A DNA stretch of 64,000 nt from JALYUA01 sp038239305 (lineage in GTDB: Bacteria; Acidobacteriota; Thermoanaerobaculia; UBA5066; Gp7-AA6): the NCBI GenBank assembly GCA_038239305.1, contig JBBSEW010000003.1:57698-121697 (forward strand), written 5' to 3'. The first letter of the stretch is position 1; each line of letters starts with the position of its first letter. A program made the translations under genes and the position numbers. The notes under the pieces are model-generated. The model worked only from the letters and a program-made list of their open reading frames with translations. It was not told where the DNA came from and made no database searches. Positions 42,859 to 50,730 of the stretch are shown here, one piece after another.

Positions 42859-43459
42859 GGGCGAGGATCGCTCGAATCTTCTCGATGGTGTTCCAGGTGC
42901 GCGCGGTGGCCGGGACCCCGAATTCTCTCTCGACGACGTCCATTGCGAGGAGCCGGGGGGAGGGCCTCCAGAAGGAGAGCACGAAGGGCCCGGCCGCCGC
43001 GAGCACCTGCATTTGCCAGTCCGTCCCGTCGGGTCTCCGGATCGGAAGCCGGGGCCGGGTCTTCGGCTCCCGCGTGAGCACCGTCAGGAGACGTCGAACG
43101 TCGCCCGGCGGGCTCGCCGGAAACGGTTCGCTGTCCATGAGAGCGAGCAGCTGTTTCGCCGGGACGATCGCCACCTCGGCCTCGAACGGGAGCTTTTCGA
43201 GGAGAGCCGCCCGAAGCGCCGCGATGCTCGGAGCCTTCAACGCCACGAAAGTTCCCGCGGCGCCGACGTTGACGAGCCCGAAGGCCGCGAGCTCCCGCGC
43301 GAGCGCTGCCGGCTGGAAGGTCTTGTTTCCGCCCACGTTGACGCCCTTCAGGAACGCGACCAGGCGAAGGGTGCGCCCGGAACCCGTCTCCGTGCGGGCC
43401 GGGACCGTCTTCGCCTTTCCCGTCCGCTTGCGGGGCGTTGCCGTCTCCCGGGGGCTCAC
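42851..43459 (-). CDS. DUF1697 protein
   Basis: A 202-residue cytoplasmic protein. After a basic, poorly conserved leader of about 28 residues, the family start LRLVAFLKGVNVGGNKTF appears, followed by GLVNVGAAGTFVA and, near the end, ARTWNTIEKI. All are hallmarks of DUF1697, whose function is unknown. The leader may not be translated if a later start is used. The gene is coupled to the ankyrin gene upstream (4-base overlap). Confidence 0.85.
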   Translation of the reverse strand: MSPRETATPRKRTGKAKTVPARTETGSGRTLRLVAFLKGVNVGGNKTFQPAALARELAAFGLVNVGAAGTFVALKAPSIAALRAALLEKLPFEAEVAIVPAKQLLALMDSEPFPASPPGDVRRLLTVLTREPKTRPRLPIRRPDGTDWQMQVLAAAGPFVLSFWRPSPRLLAMDVVEREFGVPATARTWNTIEKIRAILARA

Positions 43460-44304
43460 GGGCGTTTGCTCTTTTCCCGGAGGTAGGCCGCGATCTCCGG
43501 GCGGTTCAGGTGCTCGGCCCAGTCCGCGGGGGTGCCGTCGTAGATGCGATCCCGGAGTTCGAGGTCGCCGCCCGCCTCGACCAGCGTCCGCACGGCCTCG
43601 AGAGAACCGGAGTCCACCGCGTGGTGGAGCGCCGTGGCGTGCGGGTGGAAGGAAGCTTCGCCGTAGGCATTCACGTCGACGCCGCGGGCGAGCATGGGCA
43701 CGAGCAGGAGGCGGAGCGCCGGAACGTCTCCATTGAGGGCGGCTCCGGCCAGGGCCGCCTGGTATTCCACCGGGTCTGCCGCCGCTAGCAGACGCGAAGC
43801 GTCGTCCATCCGGCCCGTGCAGACGGCGGTCAGCAGATCGAGCGAGGCGCCGTGCTCGAGCAGGCGCTCGACCGCCGCCACCTCGCGGTGCGCGAGGGCG
43901 GCGGTCTTGGCGGCGTCCGCCCGGGCTCCCGCCTCGATCAGGAGATCGATGAGCTCGAGCTGGACGCCTCGCTCCCGCGGGACGCGGCCGGAGCTCACGA
44001 GCCCGAGCGCGTAGTCGGCCTGTTCCGGGAGGCTCTCGACGCGGTGGCGCTTCGCCGCCCCGAGAATCGTCCGGGTGACGTCGCCGATGTTCGCGGGCAA
44101 GGTGCCGTTCCGGATCGGATTCTCCGCCACGAACCAGAGCAGATACGGCCGGCGGAAGTATCCGAGCCCCTCGTAGTCCTCGAGCCGCTCCCGGACGAGC
44201 CGCGGCTCGGCGGCGAGGAGCTTTTCCAGCGCGAGGACGTTCCCCGCGTCGATCGCCGCGACCGCCTCGCGGAAGGCCGGGTCGGCGATCTCGGGAGCGC
44301 TCAT
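43456..44304 (-). CDS. ankyrin-repeat protein
   Basis: A 282-residue protein made mainly of ankyrin-like repeats. Clear repeats are at about residues 115-150 (LIDLLIEAGARADAAKTAAL, then REVAAVERLLEHGASLDLLT) and 215-275 (TALHHAVDSGSLEAVRTLVE, then GTPADWAEHLNRPEIAAYL). No signal or membrane segment is seen, so it is probably cytoplasmic and used for protein binding. It lies 16 bases after gltA in the same direction. Confidence 0.8.
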   Translation of the reverse strand: MSAPEIADPAFREAVAAIDAGNVLALEKLLAAEPRLVRERLEDYEGLGYFRRPYLLWFVAENPIRNGTLPANIGDVTRTILGAAKRHRVESLPEQADYALGLVSSGRVPRERGVQLELIDLLIEAGARADAAKTAALAHREVAAVERLLEHGASLDLLTAVCTGRMDDASRLLAAADPVEYQAALAGAALNGDVPALRLLLVPMLARGVDVNAYGEASFHPHATALHHAVDSGSLEAVRTLVEAGGDLELRDRIYDGTPADWAEHLNRPEIAAYLREKSKRP

Positions 44305-44320
44305 GCTGCCGGCGAGTCGG

Positions 44321-45442
44321 CTACCGCGCCTCGAGCGGCACGTAGGGCTGGGGGTAGGCCGGTCCGATGTATTCCGCGCGCGGCCGGATCAGGCGGTTGT
44401 GGGCGTACTGCTCGAGCACATGCGCCGTCCAGCCGGAGATTCGGGAGATGGCGAAGACCGGCGTGAACAGGTCGATCGGAATTCCGAGCATCGGGTAGAC
44501 GGACGCCGAGTAGAAATCCACGTTCGCGTTCAGCTTCTTTTCCTGACGTATCAAGTCCTCGATCCGGTGAGACATGTCGTACAGCGTCGTGTCGCCGGCC
44601 TCGCGCGCGACTTCCTCCGACATGCGGCGCAGGTGGGTGGCGCGCGGATCCTCCGTGGTGTACACGCGGTGCCCGAAGCCCATGATCTTGTCCTTGCGTG
44701 CGAGGCGCGCATGGATGTCGGCGTCCACCCGGTCGAGCGAGCCGATCTCCTTCAGCATCTTCAGCACCGCCTCATTGGCGCCGCCGTGAAGCGGTCCCTT
44801 GAGAGTGCCGATCGCGGAGGTGACGGCGGAGTGGATGTCCGAGAGCGTCGCGGCCGTGACGCGAGCGGCGAAGGTGCTTGCGTTCAGCTCGTGATCCGCG
44901 TGCAGGATGAGAGCGATGTCCAGGGCGCGGACGGCCGACGACCGGGCGGTCTCGCCATTCAGCATGCGAAGAAAGTCCTCGGCGTGGCCCCGGCCGGGAT
45001 CCGGCGGAACGGGAGCCTTTCCGGTGCGGAGCCTGTGAAAGGCGGCGACGAGCGTCGCGATCTGGCCCGTGAGACGGACGGCCTTCCGGCGATTCGCGTC
45101 CGGAGTCATGGACGCCGCGTCGGGGTCGGTGGCCGAGAGCGCCGACACCGCTGTCCGCAGGGCATCCATCGGAACGGCGCTCTTTCCGAGCCGCTTCAGG
45201 AGCTCGATCGATTCCTCCGGAACAGGCCGTTCCCGACCGATCTCCGCGCGCACCCGCTCGAGCTCATCGCGTCGGGGGAGCCGGCCCTCCCAGAGAAGAA
45301 AGCAGACTTCTTCGAAGGAAGATTTCTGCGCGAGCTCGTGGATGTCGATCCCGCGGTACGAGAGAATTCCCTTTGCCCCGTCGATGTAGCAGATCGCCGA
45401 ATCCGCCGCGACGATGTCCTGGAGGCCTTCGACGTCGACCAT
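44321..45442 (-). CDS. gltA: citrate synthase
   Basis: Condenses acetyl-CoA and oxaloacetate to citrate. The protein has 373 residues, the short Gram-positive/archaeal type. The catalytic residues are in GPLHGGANEAV (His), IMGFGHRVY (His) and NVDFYSASVY (Asp). The N-terminus (SAICYIDGAKGILSYRGIDI) is typical. It starts 4 bases after the pckA stop. A 2-methylcitrate synthase activity is possible in this subfamily. Confidence 0.94.
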   Translation of the reverse strand: MVDVEGLQDIVAADSAICYIDGAKGILSYRGIDIHELAQKSSFEEVCFLLWEGRLPRRDELERVRAEIGRERPVPEESIELLKRLGKSAVPMDALRTAVSALSATDPDAASMTPDANRRKAVRLTGQIATLVAAFHRLRTGKAPVPPDPGRGHAEDFLRMLNGETARSSAVRALDIALILHADHELNASTFAARVTAATLSDIHSAVTSAIGTLKGPLHGGANEAVLKMLKEIGSLDRVDADIHARLARKDKIMGFGHRVYTTEDPRATHLRRMSEEVAREAGDTTLYDMSHRIEDLIRQEKKLNANVDFYSASVYPMLGIPIDLFTPVFAISRISGWTAHVLEQYAHNRLIRPRAEYIGPAYPQPYVPLEAR

Positions 45443-45446
45443 CCGG

Positions 45447-46991
45447 CTATCTCTCCGACTCGATTGCGCGTGCGATGGCGGGATCGAGCCCGGGGAATTT
45501 CACCAGCCAGTCCCGGCGCTCCTCCCGGAGCTTTTCGACGAGCTCCCGGTACTCGGAGTCGGAGTATCGCGTTCCCGGCGTGTACTTCTCGAGGTCTACT
45601 CCCGGGACGTCGGTCGGGACCTCGTAGCCCCAGTCAGGATCGGTATCCCAGCGGATGCCCTCTTTGGCAATCTGCTTCATGATCTCCGTGGACACGCGGA
45701 TCGTGATTTTCTCTCCGGCTCTGTCCGCGCGCGCCCCGACCGACCCCGTGTTGAGGATGTAGGCCTGCATGTCGGGGTTTTCGCGCAGGATCTGCAGGAG
45801 CCGGTTGCCCTCGTCGGCCTCCGGGCCCACGATGAACGGATTCGTTCCGACCTCGCGTTTGGCCTGCCCGGCTTTCGTCGGGTCTCCGGCGGACGTTTCG
45901 ATCGACTCGCCCAGCATGAAGTACGCCGCGGCCTGCTCGGGCGTGAGCCGCGCGCAGACCGGGACGATGTCGTTGCGCCGGGTGATGAAGACGATCTTGT
46001 TCGCCTTCGGGAGGTCGATTCCGTCGCTCGTGCCGCGGATGAAACGCCGCAGCACGACTCCCCGTCCGTTCGACGTGATCGACGTGTCGAGGAAATCCAC
46101 CTTCCCGGAATCATCCACCCGGATGTTCTCGTACGTCGCCGACGCGTGCGTCGCGGCGCCCCAGAGAACGGTCTGCGACGGTTCCAGGCCCTCGGTCTTG
46201 ATGTAGAAGCCGTCCTCGGTGCCGAACGCCCGGCCCCCCCGGGTGAGAAGAACCACGTCGTCCTGCTTGATGATCGCGGCCTCCGGGGGCTGAAGCCCGT
46301 GGTCGTGGAGCGTCAGGGTCGTCTTGCCCGTCCCCGACAGGCCGAAGAGAAGGAACCCGACGTCCGAGAGCGTCCCGTCGGGACCCGCGACGCGAAGGAT
46401 CTTCGAGCCGGCGTGCAGCCCCAGCCCTCCGCGCCTCTTGATCCAGTACATCGCCTGGCGGAGCATCGACTTCTTGGCCTCGCCGGGGTAATCGCTGCCG
46501 AGGATGTAGGTGTATCCCTGCGTGACGTCGCAGAAGATCAGTCGCTCCGGCCAGTCGGGCACGTACACCGAAACGAAATCAGGCTCGTGCGTCGAGTCCG
46601 ACTCGAACAGCATGTTGTGCCACATGTACGCGATGCGCGCGTATTCGACGGGGACGAAGAGCCGGCAGCGGAGAGTCGCTTCCGGGTTGTCGCCCATGCG
46701 GCGGTCCACCTGAACGAGGTCCATCCCGAGGAGCGCTTCCTGGACTTTCCGAACCGTCTCCTCCGCTTTCGCCCGGTCGATCGGCTGCTGCATCACGCCG
46801 ACCGGAACGTCCGACACCACGTAGGTGTTCTTCGCGGACCGGTTCTTGACGCGCGTCGCGTAGACCGGGGAGCCGTACTCCGTCGTTTTCTCTCCCGAGC
46901 GGGCGAGAGCGCGCAGCTCGTCTCCCGGCAGATCCTTGCGGATCGTTCGGGCGCGGATCGTGCGGGGCGACGCGGTCTCGGTGGTGCTCAT
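45447..46991 (-). CDS. pckA: phosphoenolpyruvate carboxykinase (ATP)
   Basis: Converts oxaloacetate + ATP to PEP, the entry to gluconeogenesis. The protein has 514 residues. The P-loop is LLFGLSGTGKTTLTLHDHG near residue 230, preceded by HAGSKILRV, and the C-terminal region has NTGSVG. The N-terminal 25 residues are less conserved. It lies downstream of the sortase gene by 53 bases, a gap with TATAAC and GGAGAG, so it may have its own promoter. It forms a tight pair with gltA. Confidence 0.93.
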   Translation of the reverse strand: MSTTETASPRTIRARTIRKDLPGDELRALARSGEKTTEYGSPVYATRVKNRSAKNTYVVSDVPVGVMQQPIDRAKAEETVRKVQEALLGMDLVQVDRRMGDNPEATLRCRLFVPVEYARIAYMWHNMLFESDSTHEPDFVSVYVPDWPERLIFCDVTQGYTYILGSDYPGEAKKSMLRQAMYWIKRRGGLGLHAGSKILRVAGPDGTLSDVGFLLFGLSGTGKTTLTLHDHGLQPPEAAIIKQDDVVLLTRGGRAFGTEDGFYIKTEGLEPSQTVLWGAATHASATYENIRVDDSGKVDFLDTSITSNGRGVVLRRFIRGTSDGIDLPKANKIVFITRRNDIVPVCARLTPEQAAAYFMLGESIETSAGDPTKAGQAKREVGTNPFIVGPEADEGNRLLQILRENPDMQAYILNTGSVGARADRAGEKITIRVSTEIMKQIAKEGIRWDTDPDWGYEVPTDVPGVDLEKYTPGTRYSDSEYRELVEKLREERRDWLVKFPGLDPAIARAIESER

Positions 46992-47044
46992 AAAAGCTCT
47001 CCGTGGCCCTCCTGCGGGGAGAACGTTATATCAGGCGTCCGCTC

Positions 47045-47614
47045 TCACATCTCGGCACGGATGACGTAGCGCAGCGGTCCGCCGGGAGTGATGGCGTCGA
47101 ACGGATAGCAGGTCACGAGCGTCAGCGCATACCCCTCCGTCCGTTCGAGCGCCCGCGTGTTCGCACGGTCGACGATGCCGGTTTCGGAAACGCGATACAC
47201 GTGACGCCGGCCGTCGGGCGTTTCGAGCACCACGGAATCTCCCGGGACGAGGCCTCGGAGGCAGGCGAACTGAGTGTCGCGGTGAGCGGACAGCACGCAG
47301 TTGCCGGGCTCGCCGGGCGAGGCGCTCCCGTCGAGATGGCCGGGCCCGAATGCCAGGGTCCGGCCCGACGCGCCGGACAGCACGATGAAGTCCGCCCCCG
47401 CCCCCGCCGACGGGATCGAGAGCCGGGCGACGGGCCACGTGTCCGCGGAAGGCCAGGGCTTGACCCCGCGCTCGCCCGCCCGCGTGCGGGCCCAGGCCCT
47501 GTGGAGGAGCACCTGCGCCAGGCGCGCTTTTCCGTAAATCCCGAGGCCGTGACCGAAGAGGGCGATTCCCAGTCCGAGCGCGGCGGCTGCCACGACGGGG
47601 ACCCGGCGCTTCAT
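47045..47614 (-). CDS. class GN-type sortase (marine proteobacterial sortase family)
   Basis: A membrane-bound transpeptidase of 189 residues. One N-terminal helix (VVAAAALGLGIALFGHGLGI) is followed by a sortase beta barrel with His111 (CVLSAHRDTQF), Cys169 (ALTLVTCYPFD) and an Arg near the end (LRYVIRAEM). The sequence around these residues fits the small sortases found in Gram-negative bacteria with a single dedicated substrate. The ATG overlaps the stop of that substrate gene (ATGA). The two-component pair on the other side of the substrate gene completes the known set. Confidence 0.88.
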   Translation of the reverse strand: MKRRVPVVAAAALGLGIALFGHGLGIYGKARLAQVLLHRAWARTRAGERGVKPWPSADTWPVARLSIPSAGAGADFIVLSGASGRTLAFGPGHLDGSASPGEPGNCVLSAHRDTQFACLRGLVPGDSVVLETPDGRRHVYRVSETGIVDRANTRALERTEGYALTLVTCYPFDAITPGGPLRYVIRAEM

Positions 47615-49812
47615 GACCGGGCTCCGGTTCCGTTGGGAAAGGAGTAGCTCGAGCGGAAGCGGCCGTGCGCGCGAGCGTGGACGAGGAAGAGGAGGAGCCC
47701 GAGACCGATGAGCCCCGAGCCGAGGAGCAGGCAGAGCGTTCCCGGCGTGGCGGTCCGGGGCATCTCGCCGAAGACGTGCTCGGCGCTCCAGCCGTCCGGC
47801 AGGTTCACGGGGATCGGCCGTGCCACGCATGCCTGACTCGTCTGGCCTTGCGGGCCGGCTGCCGGGGTGACATCGACGGCGACGAGACTCGTGAATTCCG
47901 AAACGAGGTGGTGCGCCAGGGCCACGGGGAGAACCTGCGCGCGCACGGCTTCCCGCGTCGGTCCGTCGGAGCCCGCCGTGAGCGCGTCCATCAACGCCGC
48001 GATCTTCCGGCTGGCCCAGAGCCGGTGGACTCCCGAATCGGGCGATCCGGCCGAGAACATCAGGCGCGTGGACCAGGGCCCGTCGGCCCTCCGGCCTCCG
48101 ATCGTCACGGCGCCTCGCGAGGAAGCCAGGCGGACCGCGAGGATGAGGGGCTCGCCCGCATACACGTCCGGAAGCTTTGCCGGCCACATCTCCGCGGACG
48201 GGTCGTCGAACTGGACCTCGAGATTCGTGAGCACAGGCGACTCGAGCTTCCGGAAGAGGTCCGCCATCTTTGTCTCGACCTCGGCCGGGCTCGCTATGTA
48301 CGTGAAGGTGCCGCGCCCGAACTCGGCGGCCTTTGTCATGAAGTGGGAATTCGGCGCCGAGCCGAGACCGACGGTGAACAGGCGGCTGTTGCCGAGGTGC
48401 TCGCGGATGAATCGGAAGAGGGCTTCTTCGTTCGATACGCCCCCGTCGGTCATGAACAGGACCTGCCGGACGTTTTCTTCGCCGGACGGGCTCTCGAGCG
48501 CGGCCGCGAGCGCGGGCAGCATCTCCGTGCCGCCCTGCGCCTCGAGCCGGGAGACCCAACGGACGGCCGCGTCGATCTCGGCCGGCAGCGCGCGCCGGCA
48601 GTCGGGAAAGAGCCGCCGCGTGACGCTGTTGAACTCGATGACGTTGAAACGGTCCTCCGGGCCGAGTCTCTTCAGCGCGAGAGTCAGGGCTCGCCGGGCA
48701 CCGTCGATCGACGTGCCGTGCATGGACCCCGACGTGTCGATGACGAAGACCGTCTCGCGCGGGAGCCGGACTTCGGGAGCCGCTTCGGCCGCCGGCGGAA
48801 CGACCATCATGAGAGCGAACGCTTCGCCGGTGAGCTCCTGCGTGAAGACGGCCGCCTTCGGTTCGCGCCCGAGGTCGAGAGACCACGACACCTCGAGATC
48901 GCGATCCGCGAACACCGTCTCGTCCGAAAGGGTGACCGCGTAGCGCGATTCCTGGAGAAGCGCGGTGTGGAGAGCATGCGTCCCGCTCGAGACGTCCCTC
49001 AGCGGAAATCCGGCGTCGAGATCCAGCGTGACGTGGATCGCGTTGACCTTTCCGTCGCTCGCATCCGGACGAAGAACGGGCGGCGTGATCCGGGAAGCGT
49101 CCGGGACCGCGTCGGTGTCGGGGGACCAGCCCGTTCCGGTTCGAGCCTTCCCGTCCGTCGCGAGCGTCGATCCCGGCACGTACCGGGGGCCGACCACGGT
49201 CGGGAAGCGGAGGCGAAAACGGCCCTGGTCGTACCGCAGTGCCTGCTGATAGACGACGTCGACGCGGACGTCCTCGTCCGGCCCGATGCCCGAGACCGAC
49301 ATGGTGAACACGTTCGGCCGCTCCTGCTCGAGCAGCGACGCCTTGCGGCCTTCCGACCGGGCCTGTTCGTAGACCTGCCTGGCGTCCTGCCGCTCCCGGA
49401 TCTCGGCCTCGATGATCCGTCCCCCGATCGTCATCCGGAGCTCGTCCACGGCCGCGTCCTCGGGAAGCGGAAACACGTAGATGCCTTCGACACACGTTCC
49501 CGTGGCGTTGTGGAAACGCTGCGAGACTTCTCCTCGCGCGATCATGCCGGTCACCCGGATGCGGACGTCGGTTTCCACCGAAGGCGCAGGCAGGAAAGCG
49601 CCCGGCGAAGACGTCTTCCAGAGGAGCGAGGCCTGCGTGACCTCGTTCATGCGGACCGGCGTCGAGAGGACCTGTCCGCGGGCATGCGACGCCGAGAGCG
49701 CGCCGAGCAGGAGGAGGAGAACCACCTGCAGGATCCTCCAGGCGAGTGTGGCGGTGGCGGTGGCGGTGGCGGTGGCGGTGGCGGCTAGGGGCTCCAGGCG
49801 AGTGCGGTTCAT
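47611..49812 (-). CDS. VIT/vWA sortase substrate protein
   Basis: A 733-residue surface protein. The signal region (residues 1-45) contains a (Ala-Thr)n stretch before the hydrophobic core. A VIT domain follows (about 60-190, ARGEVSQRFHNATGTCVEGI), and then a von Willebrand A domain whose metal site is VFVIDTSGSMHGTS near residue 350. The C-terminus is a sorting signal: MPRTA at 684-688, a hydrophobic stretch and basic HARAHGRFR, though about 15 residues trail after it. GGAGGG precedes the ATG at 49812. It matches the sortase-target family of the Gram-negative dedicated sortase system. Confidence 0.9.
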   Translation of the reverse strand: MNRTRLEPLAATATATATATATLAWRILQVVLLLLLGALSASHARGQVLSTPVRMNEVTQASLLWKTSSPGAFLPAPSVETDVRIRVTGMIARGEVSQRFHNATGTCVEGIYVFPLPEDAAVDELRMTIGGRIIEAEIRERQDARQVYEQARSEGRKASLLEQERPNVFTMSVSGIGPDEDVRVDVVYQQALRYDQGRFRLRFPTVVGPRYVPGSTLATDGKARTGTGWSPDTDAVPDASRITPPVLRPDASDGKVNAIHVTLDLDAGFPLRDVSSGTHALHTALLQESRYAVTLSDETVFADRDLEVSWSLDLGREPKAAVFTQELTGEAFALMMVVPPAAEAAPEVRLPRETVFVIDTSGSMHGTSIDGARRALTLALKRLGPEDRFNVIEFNSVTRRLFPDCRRALPAEIDAAVRWVSRLEAQGGTEMLPALAAALESPSGEENVRQVLFMTDGGVSNEEALFRFIREHLGNSRLFTVGLGSAPNSHFMTKAAEFGRGTFTYIASPAEVETKMADLFRKLESPVLTNLEVQFDDPSAEMWPAKLPDVYAGEPLILAVRLASSRGAVTIGGRRADGPWSTRLMFSAGSPDSGVHRLWASRKIAALMDALTAGSDGPTREAVRAQVLPVALAHHLVSEFTSLVAVDVTPAAGPQGQTSQACVARPIPVNLPDGWSAEHVFGEMPRTATPGTLCLLLGSGLIGLGLLLFLVHARAHGRFRSSYSFPNGTGARS
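49749..49784. repeat. 6-base tandem repeat in the sortase-substrate signal region
   Basis: Six perfect TGGCGG units on the plus strand, coding alternating Ala-Thr in the N-terminal region of the minus-strand VIT/vWA protein. Unit changes keep the frame and would only lengthen or shorten the region before the signal helix. Confidence 0.9.
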
Positions 49813-49948
49813 GGCGGTTTCCCTCCGAGGCCCATTCGAGCGCGCGCGGGAAGCACGGGCGTGGAGGCGGCGGGGAGATTCGGCGGCTGTTTGTGGCGAA
49901 AATGTGGCGGCGCTTTCCGCCGCCCGGAAAGCACGGGAGAATGCGCGC
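49813..49948. promoter_or_regulatory. divergent control region of the sortase system with alternative hairpins
   Basis: A 136-base gap between the divergent substrate and response-regulator genes, so it must hold both promoters. Close to the regulator start, GGCGGC (49906-49911) can pair with GCCGCC (49919-49924), or GCTTTCCG (49912-49919) with CGGAAAGC (49925-49932). The two stems exclude each other, and the second ends just before the ribosome-binding site GGGAGA. Confidence 0.5.
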
Positions 49949-50659
49949 ATGCGATCCGCCACGCCGGAAACGGTTGCGTTCGTCGAGGATGAAGCCACGA
50001 TCCGGGAGACCGTGTCCTTCGCCCTGAAGCGCGAGGGTTATCGCGTGCGTCTCTTTTCCGACGGTCGGGAGGCGTGGGAGTCCTTCGAGAAGGAGCTCCC
50101 CGGTCTCGCCATCCTGGACATCGTGCTGCCGCGCATGGACGGCCTCGAGCTCTGCCGGAAGCTGCGCGCGCGATCCGAGGCTCTCCCCATCATCTTCCTG
50201 AGCTCTCGCGACGAGGAGCTCGACCGCGTCCTCGGACTGGAGCTCGGCGCGGACGACTATCTCTGCAAGCCGTTCTCGATGCGGGAGCTCGTGACGCGCG
50301 TGAAGGTGCTCTTTCGCCGCGCCGCTCTGGCGCGATCGAGCACCCTGCCGGCGCCGGAGAAGATGCTCTCGGAAGGGGCGCTCGAGCTCGACCTGGACCG
50401 ATACACGGCAAAGTGGGAAGGGTCGCTCGTGCCTCTGACCGTCACGGAGTTCCTCCTTCTGCTGGCTCTCGCGAAGCATCCCGGGCACGTCAAGACGCGG
50501 CGCCAGCTCATGGAGGAGGCGTATCCCCACGACGCGTTCGTGAGCGAGCGGACGATCGACAGCCACGTGAAGCGGCTGCGGCGCAAGTTCGAGGAGCGCG
50601 AGACGGAGTTCTCGAAGATCGAGACGGTCCACGGCCTCGGCTACCGCTACGGGGAATAG
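49949..50659 (+). CDS. sortase-system response regulator (OmpR type)
   Basis: A 236-residue transcription regulator. The receiver domain has the acidic pair in FVEDEATIRE (Glu13/Asp14), the phospho-acceptor Asp57 in LAILDIVLPRMDG, and Lys in YLCKPFSMREL. The winged-helix DNA-binding domain covers about residues 140-235 (VSERTIDSHVKRLRRKF, HGLGYRYGE). Gene order, with the kinase behind it and the sortase genes divergent, is that of the dedicated sortase system. It probably controls the divergent substrate/sortase genes. Confidence 0.92.
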   Translation: MRSATPETVAFVEDEATIRETVSFALKREGYRVRLFSDGREAWESFEKELPGLAILDIVLPRMDGLELCRKLRARSEALPIIFLSSRDEELDRVLGLELGADDYLCKPFSMRELVTRVKVLFRRAALARSSTLPAPEKMLSEGALELDLDRYTAKWEGSLVPLTVTEFLLLLALAKHPGHVKTRRQLMEEAYPHDAFVSERTIDSHVKRLRRKFEERETEFSKIETVHGLGYRYGE

Positions 50660-50730
50660 GGGGGCGCGGATTGAAAGGGGTCGGGGCGGATCCTTCGCCG
50701 GTGGCGGCGGGCTCGAAGAAGTCCCGGCGC

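Noticed and set aside
46992..47044. TATAAC before pckA as a firm promoter
   Set aside because: No acceptable -35 element at 16-18 bases; mentioned only as a possibility.
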